Assembly: GCF_022664435.1 (NCBI RefSeq)
Contig: NZ_JAKREU010000006.1
Coordinates: 240,269 to 304,268, forward strand
DNA length: 64,000 nucleotides
Reading direction: 5' to 3'
Source of the DNA: Sphingomonas panni
GTDB lineage: Bacteria; Pseudomonadota; Alphaproteobacteria; Sphingomonadales; Sphingomonadaceae
A model generated the notes under the pieces. The model was given only the letters and a program-made list of their open reading frames with translations, did not search any database and was not told the DNA's origin. A program made the position numbers and the translations under genes. Below, in pieces: positions 26,989-35,273 of this stretch; position 1 is the first letter of the stretch; every line of letters begins with the position of its first letter.

Positions 26989-27591
26989 ATGTCGAAGGTT
27001 CTGGTCCTCTATTATTCGTCCTACGGCCATATCGCGAAAATGGCCGATGCGGTCGCCGAGGGTGCGCGTTCCGCCGGTGCCGAGGTCGACGTCCGCCGCG
27101 TGCGCGAAACCGCGCCGGAAGAGGTCGCCAAGTCGGCGGGCTTCGTCGTCGCGGACCATCATGCCGAACTGACCGACCCCAACGAACTGACGAACTATGA
27201 CGCGATCATCGTCGGCACCGGCACGCGCTATGGCCGGATGTCGAGCCAGATGGCGGCGTTCTGGGACACGACCGGCGGCGTGTGGGCCAAGGGCGGGCTG
27301 GTCAACAAGATCGGCGGCGCCTTCACCTCGACCGCGACGCAGCATGGCGGGCAGGAAACGACGCTGTTCTCGATCATCACCAACCTGATGCACCATGGCA
27401 TGACCATCGTCGGCCTCGATTATGCCTATGAAGGTCATACGGGGCTGGACGAGGTGAATGGCAGCACGCCTTATGGCGCATCGACCATCGCCGGGGGTGA
27501 CGGCAGCCGTCAGCCGACCGAGATCGAACTGGGCGGCGCGCGGCATCAGGGCAAGCGGATCGCCGAACTGGCCGCGAAGGTATTCGGCTGA
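26989..27591 (+). CDS. wrbA: NAD(P)H:quinone oxidoreductase WrbA
   Basis: A 200-residue flavodoxin-like enzyme reducing quinones by two electrons and so avoiding semiquinone radicals. The FMN phosphate loop is [21 protein letters not shown]; other WrbA hallmarks are [28 protein letters not shown] and the C-terminal [13 protein letters not shown]. It is cytoplasmic and tetrameric in known members. Coexpressed with pirin by position, it is divergent from the LysR gene and convergent with the Crp-Fnr gene, with a hairpin between the two. Confidence 0.97.
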   Translation: MSKVLVLYYSSYGHIAKMADAVAEGARSAGAEVDVRRVRETAPEEVAKSAGFVVADHHAELTDPNELTNYDAIIVGTGTRYGRMSSQMAAFWDTTGGVWAKGGLVNKIGGAFTSTATQHGGQETTLFSIITNLMHHGMTIVGLDYAYEGHTGLDEVNGSTPYGASTIAGGDGSRQPTEIELGGARHQGKRIAELAAKVFG

Positions 27592-27597
27592 GTTGAT

Positions 27598-27623
27598 GCG
27601 GGGCGGCCGGAGGGTCGCCCCGC
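27598..27623. terminator. Hairpin between wrbA and Crp-Fnr gene
   Basis: GCGGGGCG (27598-27605) pairs perfectly with CGCCCCGC (27616-27623), with a 10-base loop. It sits exactly between two converging stop codons, so it could stop transcription from both sides. There is no T-run, so it would be a weak or factor-dependent terminator. Confidence 0.45.
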
Positions 27624-28342
27624 TATGCCGGCGCCCGCCGTTCGAGGTGCAGGTAGCGTGAATCGAATTCAGCGGCAGCCTTCAGCGCGTCGATGTCGTG
27701 GATCGTCATCTGCCGGTGACAGGTGGTGACCAGCCCTTCGGCACGCAGCCGTTGCAACACCCGGTTGACATGGACCGGCGTGATGCCCAGCGTGTCGCCC
27801 AATTGTTCCTGGGTCAGAGGTAGCGCGAACGTTCCGCCGCTGGTCCGCTCCACCTGGCACATGCGCAGCCAGATTTCGCAGAACAGATGCGCCATGCGCG
27901 TATAGGAATCGCGCTGGGCGACATTGACCAGCCATTCGCGCGACACGGCTTCGTCGACCAGTGCCGACCACCAGAAGCCGCGCGCCAGCGCCGGATAGCG
28001 GTCGGCCAGGTCGAGGATAACCTGTTTAGGGATCGCCGCGACCCGGGCTTCGCCAACGGCGCGGATCGAATGGTCCATCTGTTCGAAGATGAAGACATGG
28101 GGGTCGCACAGGTCGCCGGGAAGGAGATAGGCAAGGATTTGTCGCTTCCCGTCCGGCAGATCCTTGTATCGGCAGGCCCAGCCATCGAGGATCAGGAACG
28201 CCTGTTCGGGACGGTCGCCGATGCGGATCAGGTCACGACTTTTCACGGTGAAGGTGTCCTGGCAAACCTGATCCAGGGCGACCCTCTCTTCGTCCGACAA
28301 GGCGGCGAAGCTGGTTAACTTGGTCGTAAGCGGGTTCGACAT
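27623..28342 (-). CDS. Crp/Fnr family transcriptional regulator
   Basis: A 239-residue regulator with an N-terminal cyclic-nucleotide-type beta-barrel (RPEQAFLILDGWACRYKDL, LLPGDLCDPHVFIF) and a C-terminal HTH (LPLTQEQLGDTLGITPVHVN RVLQRLR, the recognition helix being the TPVHVNRVLQ part). No Fnr-type N-terminal cysteine cluster is visible, so it is not an oxygen sensor of that kind. GGAGGA precedes ATG 28342. It stands alone and is divergent from the GH43 gene across 217 bases, so control of that gene is possible but unproved. Confidence 0.92.
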   Translation of the reverse strand: MSNPLTTKLTSFAALSDEERVALDQVCQDTFTVKSRDLIRIGDRPEQAFLILDGWACRYKDLPDGKRQILAYLLPGDLCDPHVFIFEQMDHSIRAVGEARVAAIPKQVILDLADRYPALARGFWWSALVDEAVSREWLVNVAQRDSYTRMAHLFCEIWLRMCQVERTSGGTFALPLTQEQLGDTLGITPVHVNRVLQRLRAEGLVTTCHRQMTIHDIDALKAAAEFDSRYLHLERRAPA

Positions 28343-28524
28343 GAGTTCCTCCTGTCGAGATCGGCCGCCGGTGGGTTTTGTCCATGGCGTACCATACTAA
28401 CTAAGGTTGGTGATGCGACTTCGTTCCAGGGCGTCCGTGAAGCGGTCGTCGGACGGGACGGGACGGGTCGAGCGCACGCCATCCCCTGTCGTTACCGATG
28501 GTTGGATTGTTAGCGCTATCGGCT

Positions 28525-28548
28525 ATCATCGTCGTAACGAACGATGAT
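28525..28548. promoter_or_regulatory. Inverted repeat just before GH43 ribosome site
   Basis: ATCATCGT (28525-28532) and ACGATGAT (28541-28548) are perfect inverted arms around an 8-base loop, ending where the GGAGGGGG ribosome site of the GH43 gene begins. It could be an operator or an mRNA hairpin affecting initiation. An 8-base palindrome, TAGCGCTA, lies at 28511-28518. Confidence 0.35.
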
Positions 28549-28559
28549 GGAGGGGGCGG

Positions 28560-29546
28560 ATGCGCGGAATTGCGTTGTGGGGCGCGTTGTTGATCGCAGG
28601 CGTGGCGGGCGCGCAGGATCGAACCGCGCCGGTGCCGGGTAGCAACCCGATCATCCGCGACAAGTTCACCGCCGACCCCGCGCCGCTGGTCGTCGGCGAC
28701 CGGCTGTACCTGTATGTCGGGCACGACCAGGCGCAGCGCGACGAGATGTTCAACATGCGCGAATGGCTGGTCTATTCGACCACCGACATGCGCCATTGGA
28801 CCGACCATGGCCCGATCATGAAAGTCGCCGATTTCAAATGGGCGAAGGCCGATGCGTGGGCGTCCCAGGCGATCTTCAAGAAGGGCAGATACTGGTTCTA
28901 CGCCGCTGTCGAGCATGACGACACCCATCCGGGGAAGGCGATCGCGGTTGCGGTGGCCGACAAACCTACGGGGCCGTTCGTCGATGCGAAGGGATCGGCG
29001 CTCATCACCAACCAGATGACGCCCAAGGGGACGCATAGCTGGGAGGATATCGACCCGACCGTGTGGACCGACCGCGACGGGACGACATGGATCGCCTGGG
29101 GCAATCGCCAATGCTATATCGCGAAGCTGAAGCCCAACATGATCGAGATCGACGGCCCGATCACCGAGATCACCCCGCCGCATTTCGAGGAGGGGCCGTG
29201 GCTGCACGAACGGAACGGCACCTATTACCTGACCTATGCCTCGCTCGACCGGTCGAAGCATCGCGACGAGCGGGTATCCTATGCCACCGCGCCGTCGATC
29301 CGGGGGCCGTGGACCTATCGCGGGGAACTGACGGGGTCGGGCAAGTACAGCTTCACCATCCATCCGGGGATCGTGCAGTATAAGGGCGACTGGTATCTGT
29401 TCCTGCACAATGCCACGCTGGCGATCGGCGACCTGAACGGCGCGATCGGGCGGCGGGCGGTGACGGTCGAGCGGCTGCACTATAATGCGGACGGCACGAT
29501 GCAGCCGGTGGTGCAGACCGGGGCGGGGGTGACGGCTGCCAGATAG
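28560..29546 (+). CDS. Exported GH43 glycosidase (arabinosidase/xylosidase type)
   Basis: A 328-residue five-bladed propeller glycosidase with a signal peptide (MRGIALWGALLIAGVAGAQD), so periplasmic or secreted. The GH43 triad is visible: Asp39 (base) in FTADPAPL, Asp165 in WEDIDPTVW and Glu211 (acid) in HFEEGPWL. Typical substrates are arabinan, arabinoxylan or xylo-oligosaccharides; the exact one cannot be read. ATG 28560 has a strong GGAGGGGG ribosome site. No transporter or other glycosidase is adjacent. A long inverted repeat with a T-rich tail follows the gene. Confidence 0.93.
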   Translation: MRGIALWGALLIAGVAGAQDRTAPVPGSNPIIRDKFTADPAPLVVGDRLYLYVGHDQAQRDEMFNMREWLVYSTTDMRHWTDHGPIMKVADFKWAKADAWASQAIFKKGRYWFYAAVEHDDTHPGKAIAVAVADKPTGPFVDAKGSALITNQMTPKGTHSWEDIDPTVWTDRDGTTWIAWGNRQCYIAKLKPNMIEIDGPITEITPPHFEEGPWLHERNGTYYLTYASLDRSKHRDERVSYATAPSIRGPWTYRGELTGSGKYSFTIHPGIVQYKGDWYLFLHNATLAIGDLNGAIGRRAVTVERLHYNADGTMQPVVQTGAGVTAAR

Positions 29547-29590
29547 AGCGCTTTATTCACGCGAAGGCGCGGTGAGGTGAGGAAGACAGT

Positions 29591-29742
29591 GGTTCGCGCG
29601 GAGACGCGGAGGGGTTGCGTTCGGATAGGACGCGCGGGATCGGAAGACGTCTGGTCCGCCATAGCGATAGATAAGGCCGCCTGCGCGGGTATCCGTGCCG
29701 CAAGCGCAACCCCTTCGCGTCTCCGCGCCTCCGCGCGAACCA
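29591..29742. repeat. Large imperfect inverted repeat after GH43 gene
   Basis: The left arm (29591-29619, GGTTCGCGCGGAGACGCGGA onward) is the inverse of the right arm (29705-29742, CGCAACCCCTTCGCGTCTCC onward), except that the left lacks an 8-base segment. The right arm is followed by a pyrimidine-rich TTTCTTCTTTTT stretch (29743-29755), so RNA from the GH43 gene could fold and terminate here. The rest of 29547-29894 contains only one half repeat and no gene. Confidence 0.8.
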
Positions 29743-29812
29743 ATTTCTTCTTTTTGTTGGCTTTAGGGAAGGTCTGGGCCTCCTGCGGCGAGGTTCGAGC
29801 TATAGCAACAGG

Positions 29813-29839
29813 GAGATCCCAGCCTTCGCTGGGATGACG
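29813..29839. repeat. Half copy of CCCAGCGAAGGCTGGG repeat
   Basis: GAGATCCCAGCCTTCGCTGG plus GATGACG matches one arm of the 11165-11247 repeat with two compensating base changes (T for C and A for G) that keep the hairpin pairing. It is a solitary arm. Confidence 0.75.
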
Positions 29840-29894
29840 TTTGTGGCGCTGGGATGGTGGTTGCGGCGTTGGGATGAAGGGTGCGATTGCCCGG

Positions 29895-30677
29895 TCAATC
29901 GACTTTCGGCTCCGCCGGAAACCGGGTCCGTGCCTGCAGGAAGATAGACCGTGCCGGTGCGGCCCCGGCTTCGGTCGCCGCCGTGCCGACCCAGCGCCAG
30001 TGCCATGGTTCCCACTTCACCTGTTGCCGGTTGCCCGGCGGGAACGACATTTCGAAGCCGAAGCGGGCAGCATTGGCGCGTAGCCAGCGGCCGGCGGGGG
30101 TGGCGGCGAAACAGGCTTCGGCGTTGCAGAGCGGTGAGGTGCTGGTCCCGAAATCGATGACATAGCCGGTCGAATGCTCGCTATGCCCCGGCGGGGCGGA
30201 GGCCCAGGCGCGTTCGGCGAAGCTGCCCGATCCGTTCGCGCCGATCCCGTCGCAAAAGGTCGCCCGCTGCAACGCGACGGACCGGTGGCACGATACCGCG
30301 CGCAACGTGCCGGCGATCGCGGGATCGCCATCGGCGGCGGCGAGCAGGCGGGTGAGATCGGCGGCCATCGCCGGGTGAACCTTGCACGATTGCCCGAGCG
30401 CAGCGGGCGCATCGACCAGCGCGGTCGCCGGCATGTCGGGATAGGGGAAATGATTGAACAGCCGGCCATCGGCGGTCCGCTGCACCGTGCCGCGTCCGCA
30501 TAGTTCGACCGGGCCGGTCGGTCCGGCGGGCGGCAGGGCGGTGATGCGCGGCGGTGCGACGACGGGCGTGGGAGCGGGAGTCGGGACCGCGACCGGCGGT
30601 GCGGGGGCGGTGGTCGGCGCACAGGCGGACAGGATGCACAGCGGCGGCAACAGGCGGGCGAGGGTGGTTCGGCGCAC
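29895..30677 (-). CDS. VanY-like M15 D-alanyl-D-alanine carboxypeptidase lipoprotein
   Basis: A 260-residue peptidase that trims the terminal D-Ala of peptidoglycan stems. The start is a GTG at 30677, supported by GGAG 8 bases upstream and a lipoprotein signal (VRRTTLARLLPPLCILSAC, lipobox LSAC). A Pro/Ala/Thr/Val linker follows, then the M15B domain with HSEHSTGYVIDFG (zinc His and Asp) and VKWEPWHWRW (catalytic Glu and zinc His). Several Cys residues (CGRG, SCKVHP, SCHRS, FCDG, LCNAEACF) suggest disulfides outside the cytoplasm. It is divergent from the pseudouridine synthase gene across 75 bases. Confidence 0.9.
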   Translation of the reverse strand: MRRTTLARLLPPLCILSACAPTTAPAPPVAVPTPAPTPVVAPPRITALPPAGPTGPVELCGRGTVQRTADGRLFNHFPYPDMPATALVDAPAALGQSCKVHPAMAADLTRLLAAADGDPAIAGTLRAVSCHRSVALQRATFCDGIGANGSGSFAERAWASAPPGHSEHSTGYVIDFGTSTSPLCNAEACFAATPAGRWLRANAARFGFEMSFPPGNRQQVKWEPWHWRWVGTAATEAGAAPARSIFLQARTRFPAEPKVD

Positions 30678-30752
30678 GAAAGTCTCCGGCTGGACGGGCA
30701 GGGGCCGCCAAGCGCACTGGCATGGCGTCACCAACGATGGCAAGGAAGCGCA

Positions 30753-31406
30753 ATGCTTGACGACCTGGTCCTGTTCATCGACGGTGAGGCGATCGTCCTC
30801 GACAAACCTGCCGGCCTGCCGGTCGATCCGCCCCGGGACGGATCGCCGAGCATCGTCGGCCGCGCGGACGAACTGCGCTTCACCTTCCAACGCGAACCGA
30901 CCCCGGTCCATCGGCTGGACCGCGATACCAGCGGGTGCCTGCTGCTCGCGCGCAATCCCAAGGCACATGCCCGGTTCCAGCAGGCGTTCGAACAGGGGCG
31001 GGTGACGAAACGTTATCTGGCGATCCTCGACGGCATTCCCGCCGGGGAATCGGGCGAGATCGATCTGGCGCTGGCGAAGGTCAGTACCGCCGAAACCGGT
31101 TGGCGGATGGTCGGCGATGCGAAGGGCAAGCCGGCGCGGACCAACTGGCGCGTGCTGCGCACCGTCGGCGACCGGGCGCTGGTCGCGTTGTTCCCGGAAA
31201 CCGGGCGCACCCATCAGATCCGCGTGCATATGGCCGAGGGACTGGGCTGTCCGGTGGCGGGCGATCCGGTCTATGGCCGGGGCGGGCGGCACGGCATGTT
31301 GCTGCACGCCATCGGGCTGATGGTGCCGCGCGACAACAAGCCGGCGATCGACGTTACCGCGCCATGGCCGCGCAGCTTCGTCGCGGCGGGGTTCGAAGAA
31401 GCGTAG
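30753..31406 (+). CDS. RluA family pseudouridine synthase
   Basis: Isomerises uridine to pseudouridine in rRNA and/or tRNA. The 217-residue enzyme has no S4 RNA-binding domain, so it is like RluA/TruC rather than RluC/D. Motifs in order: DKPAGLPVDP, catalytic Asp56 in HRLDRDTSGCLLLA, RYLAIL and ETGRTHQIRVHMA. Target site unknown. AAGGA precedes ATG 30753. It is followed with no gap by the arfB-like gene, so the two are coexpressed; both work on the translation machinery. Confidence 0.94.
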   Translation: MLDDLVLFIDGEAIVLDKPAGLPVDPPRDGSPSIVGRADELRFTFQREPTPVHRLDRDTSGCLLLARNPKAHARFQQAFEQGRVTKRYLAILDGIPAGESGEIDLALAKVSTAETGWRMVGDAKGKPARTNWRVLRTVGDRALVALFPETGRTHQIRVHMAEGLGCPVAGDPVYGRGGRHGMLLHAIGLMVPRDNKPAIDVTAPWPRSFVAAGFEEA

Positions 31407-31832
31407 GTGCCACGCATCCCGATCACCCGGTCGATTTCAATCGACAGCGGCGAACTGGTCGAAAGCTTCACCCGCGCGTCGGGGCCGGGCGGGCAGCATG
31501 TCAACACGACCGACAGCGCGGTGCTGCTGCGGTTCGACGTGGTGGCGTCGCCGGGACTGCCGGAGGCGGTGAAGCAACGGCTGGCAGTGCTGGCGGGGTC
31601 GCGGCTGACCAAGGAGGGGGTGCTGACGCTGCGCGCCGATGCGTCGCGGTCGCAGGAGATGAACCGGCGCGAGGTGCGCGAGCGGCTGTTCGAGCTGATC
31701 CGCGAGGCGACGATCGTGCCGAAGAAACGCCGCGCGACCAAGCCGACCAAGGCGTCGCAGGTGCGTCGGGTCGATGCGAAGAAGGGCCGATCGCAGGTGA
31801 AGGCGGGGCGGGGCAAGGTCCGGATGGACTAG
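31407..31832 (+). CDS. arfB: Ribosome-rescue peptidyl-tRNA hydrolase ArfB (YaeJ-like)
   Basis: Releases peptides from ribosomes stalled on mRNAs without a stop codon. The 141-residue protein has the release-factor GGQ (residues 28-30) in FTRASGPGGQHVNTTDSAV and a basic C-terminal tail (RRATKPTKASQVRRVDAKKG) that would lie in the empty mRNA channel. There is no stop-codon-recognition domain. The start is GTG at 31407, directly after the TAG of the preceding gene (TAGGTG). Confidence 0.95.
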   Translation: MPRIPITRSISIDSGELVESFTRASGPGGQHVNTTDSAVLLRFDVVASPGLPEAVKQRLAVLAGSRLTKEGVLTLRADASRSQEMNRREVRERLFELIREATIVPKKRRATKPTKASQVRRVDAKKGRSQVKAGRGKVRMD

Positions 31833-31888
31833 CGCGCTCTGTGCGGGGAAGGATTGTGCGACGCGGCTCGGGCGCTACATAGCGCCCC

Positions 31889-32371
31889 ATGTACCAGTTC
31901 GACATTGCTGCCGGCGCCAAGGGCGACCTTTATCGCGATCTCCTGTCCGCGCTCGACGCACTGACCGCCGACGAGCGTGATGCCGTCGCGAACATGGCCA
32001 ATGCCTCGGCGCTGCTGATGCAGTATCTGCCCGACTTGAACTGGGCAGGCTTCTATCGGCTGGTCGAGGACGAGTTGGTGCTGGGGCCGTTTCAGGGCAA
32101 GGCGGCGTGCATCCGCATCGCGATGGGGCGCGGGGTGTGCGGGACGGCGGCGGAAACGCGGACGACGCAGCTCGTCGCCGATGTCCATGCGTTCCCTGGC
32201 CATATCGCCTGCGACGCGGACAGCCGCAGCGAACTGGTGGTGCCGATCGTCGTCGGCGACCGGCTGATCGGCGTGCTAGATCTCGACAGCCCGCTGCCCG
32301 GCCGGTTCGATGCCGAGGACCAGACCGGTTGCGAGGCGCTGGTCGCGCGACTGGCTCCCCGGATCGCCTGA
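31889..32371 (+). CDS. msrC: Free methionine-(R)-sulfoxide reductase, GAF type
   Basis: A 160-residue single GAF-domain enzyme that reduces free Met-R-sulfoxide. The three functional cysteines are present with the same spacing as in E. coli MsrC: Cys74 (KAACIRIAMG), Cys84 (RGVCGTAAE) and Cys108 (FPGHIACDADSRSELVVPI). It is cytoplasmic and reduced by thioredoxin in known members. It lies 56 bases after arfB on the same strand and could share its transcript. Confidence 0.96.
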   Translation: MYQFDIAAGAKGDLYRDLLSALDALTADERDAVANMANASALLMQYLPDLNWAGFYRLVEDELVLGPFQGKAACIRIAMGRGVCGTAAETRTTQLVADVHAFPGHIACDADSRSELVVPIVVGDRLIGVLDLDSPLPGRFDAEDQTGCEALVARLAPRIA

Positions 32372-32495
32372 CCTGCCCCGGTGCGGGACGGCGGGACCGG
32401 GAATCGCGTGATTCGTCGGGAACCGCGGTACGTGATAAGGTTTTGGCAACCATAAGGGCGCGGAGTGAACCGCGCGTCAGGGAGCCGACCCGATC

Positions 32496-33575
32496 ATGCG
32501 AACGCCGACCCTTGCCGCTGTAGCGGCGATCCTTGCCTCCACCGGCGTCGCCCATGCGCAGCCGCGCATCGGCCAGTCGCCCGAGGCGCGTCCCCGTGGC
32601 CCGGCAATCTATCCCGGGCAGCCGCGCGTCAACCTGCCGGGACCGCGCTGGGGCGGAAAGGTGCGCGGGCGCTGGTATGGCGGTCATTATGCGCCGGGTG
32701 GCTGGGCGGCGTACCGGGCGCCGGTGCGTGGCTGGATGCTGCCTCGTTATTGGGTCGCGCCCAGCTTCTTCGTGCAGGACTGGCCAGCCTATGGGCTGAC
32801 GCGGCCGCAGCCGGGCTATGGCTGGTATCGCTATTACGACGATGCGGTGCTCGCCGATCGTGATGGCCGGGTGTTCGATTATCGGCAGGGTATCGATTGG
32901 GATGCGCGCGACGACGGCCGCTATGTCCGCGACGACCGCGCTTATGACCGCTATCTGGCCGAAGACGATCGCCTGCCGCCGCCTCCTCCGCCGCCGGTCG
33001 CGCGGCGCGACGACGGGGTCGGTGGCGCTGTGATCGGTGGTGCCGCGGGTGCCGTAGCGGGCAATGTGATCGCCGGTCGCGGCAACCGGCTGGGCGGCAC
33101 GATATTGGGTGCGGGGGTCGGTGCCCTGGCCGGGACGGCTATCGATCGCGCCGAGGATCGCCGTGCCCCGCCGCCGCCGCCACCTATCCGGCAGGGCTAT
33201 GGCGCCGACTATCCGTTGCCGGGCGAGGACGTGCCGGTCGCGCCGGACGATGGCTATTATGACGATGCACCCGGCGTCGTATTCGGCCCGATGCGCGAGG
33301 AGGTGCAGCCGATCCGCCCCTATCCGCCCGGCGGCTATGTCGAGCGGCATGTCGGCGCACAGCCGGTCGCGCGCAGCTATACGACGACGACCACGACCGA
33401 AGGGCCGGGCGGCTATATCGCCAATGGCTATTATTACCCGCCGCGCACGGTGACGACGGTCACGATCCAGAATGCACCTGTCACGACGACCACGACGACC
33501 GAGGAAGTCGTGACCTATCGAACCAACCGCCCCGTGCTGCGGCGGGTGCATCCCTCGAAACTGCTGCGACGCTAG
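32496..33575 (+). CDS. Envelope protein with RcnB-like and glycine-zipper domains
   Basis: A 359-residue exported protein (signal MRTPTLAAVAAILASTGVAH AQ cleavage region). Residues about 70-100 have the RcnB-like aromatic pattern WMLPRYWVAPSFFVQDWPAY; residues about 175-215 form a glycine-zipper membrane hairpin (GGAVIGGAAGAVAGNVIAG, then GGTILGAGVGALAGTAIDRA). Two Pro runs flank the zipper, and the C-terminal third contains Thr runs (TTTTTT) that are simple repeats at DNA level. It probably inserts in or spans the outer membrane; the function is unknown. It ends 3 bases before the convergent M28 peptidase gene. Confidence 0.85.
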   Translation: MRTPTLAAVAAILASTGVAHAQPRIGQSPEARPRGPAIYPGQPRVNLPGPRWGGKVRGRWYGGHYAPGGWAAYRAPVRGWMLPRYWVAPSFFVQDWPAYGLTRPQPGYGWYRYYDDAVLADRDGRVFDYRQGIDWDARDDGRYVRDDRAYDRYLAEDDRLPPPPPPPVARRDDGVGGAVIGGAAGAVAGNVIAGRGNRLGGTILGAGVGALAGTAIDRAEDRRAPPPPPPIRQGYGADYPLPGEDVPVAPDDGYYDDAPGVVFGPMREEVQPIRPYPPGGYVERHVGAQPVARSYTTTTTTEGPGGYIANGYYYPPRTVTTVTIQNAPVTTTTTTEEVVTYRTNRPVLRRVHPSKLLRR

Positions 33576-33578
33576 GGC

Positions 33579-34868
33579 TTAGCGCGGGGCGCGTCCGGCG
33601 AAGGTCGGCACGCTTTCCGCGCCCGAGGTCGACAGGGCGGACACGGCGACGAAATAATCGTCGACGATGACACCGTTCAACACCGCCTCGGCCCCCGTTA
33701 CGTCGCGGCTGTTCGTCCAGTCCTGCGCATCGTTGCGCCGCCAGCGGATGCGATAGCCGGCCGCATTGGTCACGGGTTGCCAGCGGACGGTCGTGTCGGT
33801 CGCCAGCGCCCCTTCGATCGATGCGCTAGCCGGCGCGGCGGGGGCGGCGGCGAGGCGGGCGATGGTCGCCGCGTTGATCGCGGTCACCTTCGCCAGATAG
33901 GGGAAGTCCATCCGGTCGATCGTGTCGCCATAGACCCGCTTGCCCTCGCTACGCAGGTCCTGATGCTGCGCATCGTAATTCTCGACGCCGACCGAAAAGC
34001 GGATCGCGGGATAGCCGAGCTTGAGGAACGGTTCGTGGTCGCCGCCACGCCCGAATCGGTCGGGCCGCCGGTCGAGAAAGACGTCGAGCCCGCCGGGGAT
34101 GCCGGTCGCGACCGCGTCGACCGTCTTGGCCAGCGCGCGCGACGGTCCGTCGTCCTCGCCGCCGGCGGCGCGGCGGGCAATCTGCTGCTCCAGCGATTCG
34201 GAGGCCCGGATACCTTCCGAAAAGACGCGGACCCGGTCGGCGACCTTGCGACCGTCCTGGCCGATGGTGTTGCCGACGATGTCGTTGTTGAGGACGGCGG
34301 TGACGATCCAGCCGCGGTCCTTCGCGGTGTCGGCGAGCAATTGCGCGCCCCACAGCCCCTGTTCTTCGCCCGACAGCGCCGCATAGACGATCGTCGCGTC
34401 GAACTTCTCCTTCGACAGGATGCGCGCGGTTTCGAGGACCAGCGCGACGCCTGAGGCGTCGTCATTGGCGCCGGGCGCATCGCTCCGTGCGTCCATCACG
34501 TCGCTGACGCGGCTGTCGATATGGCCCATCACGATCACCACCCGCTTGGGATCGCGGCCCTGCTGGAAACCCAGCACGTCGACGACGTTGACGCCGGTCG
34601 GCGCACGCGGGCCGGTAAAGGACCGCGCGATATTGGCGACGGTGATGCAATTGCCGCAGCCCGTACCGATTCGGGTCAGTTCATTCGCGAACCAGCGCCG
34701 TGCCGCACCGATCCCGCGCGTCGGATGGTCGGGATCGGAAGCGGTATGGCGCGTGCCGAACCCGACCAAGGTCGCAACATCGGCGCGCAGCCGGTCGGGG
34801 CGGGGGGTGTCGCGCGCGCCGGCGGTGGTGGCGAGCAACAGGGCGGGCAGAAGCAAGATCGAGCGCAT
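33579..34868 (-). CDS. Exported M28 zinc peptidase with C-terminal Fn3-like domain
   Basis: A 429-residue aminopeptidase with a signal peptide (MRSILLLPALLLATTAGA). Zinc and catalytic positions of M28 are visible in order: VVIVMGHIDSR (His), GANDDASGVAL (bridging Asp), ALSGEEQGLWG (catalytic Glu and zinc Glu), VLNNDIVGN (Asp) and YDAQHQDLR (His). After residue about 345 comes a fibronectin-III-like module (VRWQPVTNAAGYRIRWRRND), usually for binding or spacing. ATG 34868 is chosen for the signal peptide, although no good ribosome site precedes it. It probably degrades peptides in the periplasm or medium. Confidence 0.92.
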   Translation of the reverse strand: MRSILLLPALLLATTAGARDTPRPDRLRADVATLVGFGTRHTASDPDHPTRGIGAARRWFANELTRIGTGCGNCITVANIARSFTGPRAPTGVNVVDVLGFQQGRDPKRVVIVMGHIDSRVSDVMDARSDAPGANDDASGVALVLETARILSKEKFDATIVYAALSGEEQGLWGAQLLADTAKDRGWIVTAVLNNDIVGNTIGQDGRKVADRVRVFSEGIRASESLEQQIARRAAGGEDDGPSRALAKTVDAVATGIPGGLDVFLDRRPDRFGRGGDHEPFLKLGYPAIRFSVGVENYDAQHQDLRSEGKRVYGDTIDRMDFPYLAKVTAINAATIARLAAAPAAPASASIEGALATDTTVRWQPVTNAAGYRIRWRRNDAQDWTNSRDVTGAEAVLNGVIVDDYFVAVSALSTSGAESVPTFAGRAPR

Positions 34869-34984
34869 TTCAGGGAGGATGCCGCGTTCGGCCCCCGCGC
34901 TCAACCGGTTTCCGCGGATACCCATCGCACGCTAAAACCTATCGTCCCTATGGGTGAAGATGCAGCAATCGAATGTTTGGTTTC

Positions 34985-35088
34985 GTTTTTTGCAATTGCT
35001 AACGGATCGGTTGCGATGCACAACGACTGTGCCTTTCAGGCATCCTCTCCTAAAACTTTACAGGGTCGGTTCGCCGGCCCTTTTTTTT
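34985..35088 (+). ncRNA. Possible small RNA ending at a strong terminator
   Basis: No coding frame leads into the terminator at 35063-35088, and the preceding gene on this strand ends at 33575. The stretch has a plausible promoter-like TTGCAA (about 34995), a CATCCTCTCCTAAAAC segment that is pyrimidine-rich and could pair with ribosome binding sites, and then the hairpin. The 5' end is a guess. Alternatively the terminator could serve read-through transcripts. Bases 34869-34984 show nothing recognisable. Confidence 0.35.
35063..35088 (+). terminator. Rho-independent terminator with UUCG loop
   Basis: GGGTCGG (35063-35069) pairs with CCGGCCC (35074-35080) around a TTCG tetraloop, directly followed by eight T residues. 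This is the best intrinsic terminator in the window, on the plus strand. Confidence 0.9.
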
Positions 35089-35273
35089 GTGTCCGGACCG
35101 CGCTAACGCACCTCCACCAGCGCTGCGCTGAATTATAAGAGAGGATGTGCCGGACACCCGGCGAACAGCAGCAGCCCGCGGGGGATCGAGCGCGAATCGC
35201 TGCTCTCCCCCGCCCGGTACTTCTACGATTTTCTCATGCAAGCGGCCGGCTGAACGATAGCTGACCGCGCGAA
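35089..35273. other. Non-coding stretch with inverted repeats
   Basis: Between the terminator and the universal stress gene no coding frame is credible. GTGTCCGG (35089-35096) is repeated inverted as CCGGACAC around 35151, and a GGGGGA/TCCCCC pair occurs around 35180-35212, so RNA from either strand would be structured. No promoter can be assigned. Confidence 0.5.

Noticed and set aside
33355..33575. Thr-run C-terminus of the glycine-zipper protein as a frameshift product
   Set aside because: The frame stays open with sensible codon use to a stop 3 bases before the next gene, and Thr-rich tails occur in such envelope proteins.
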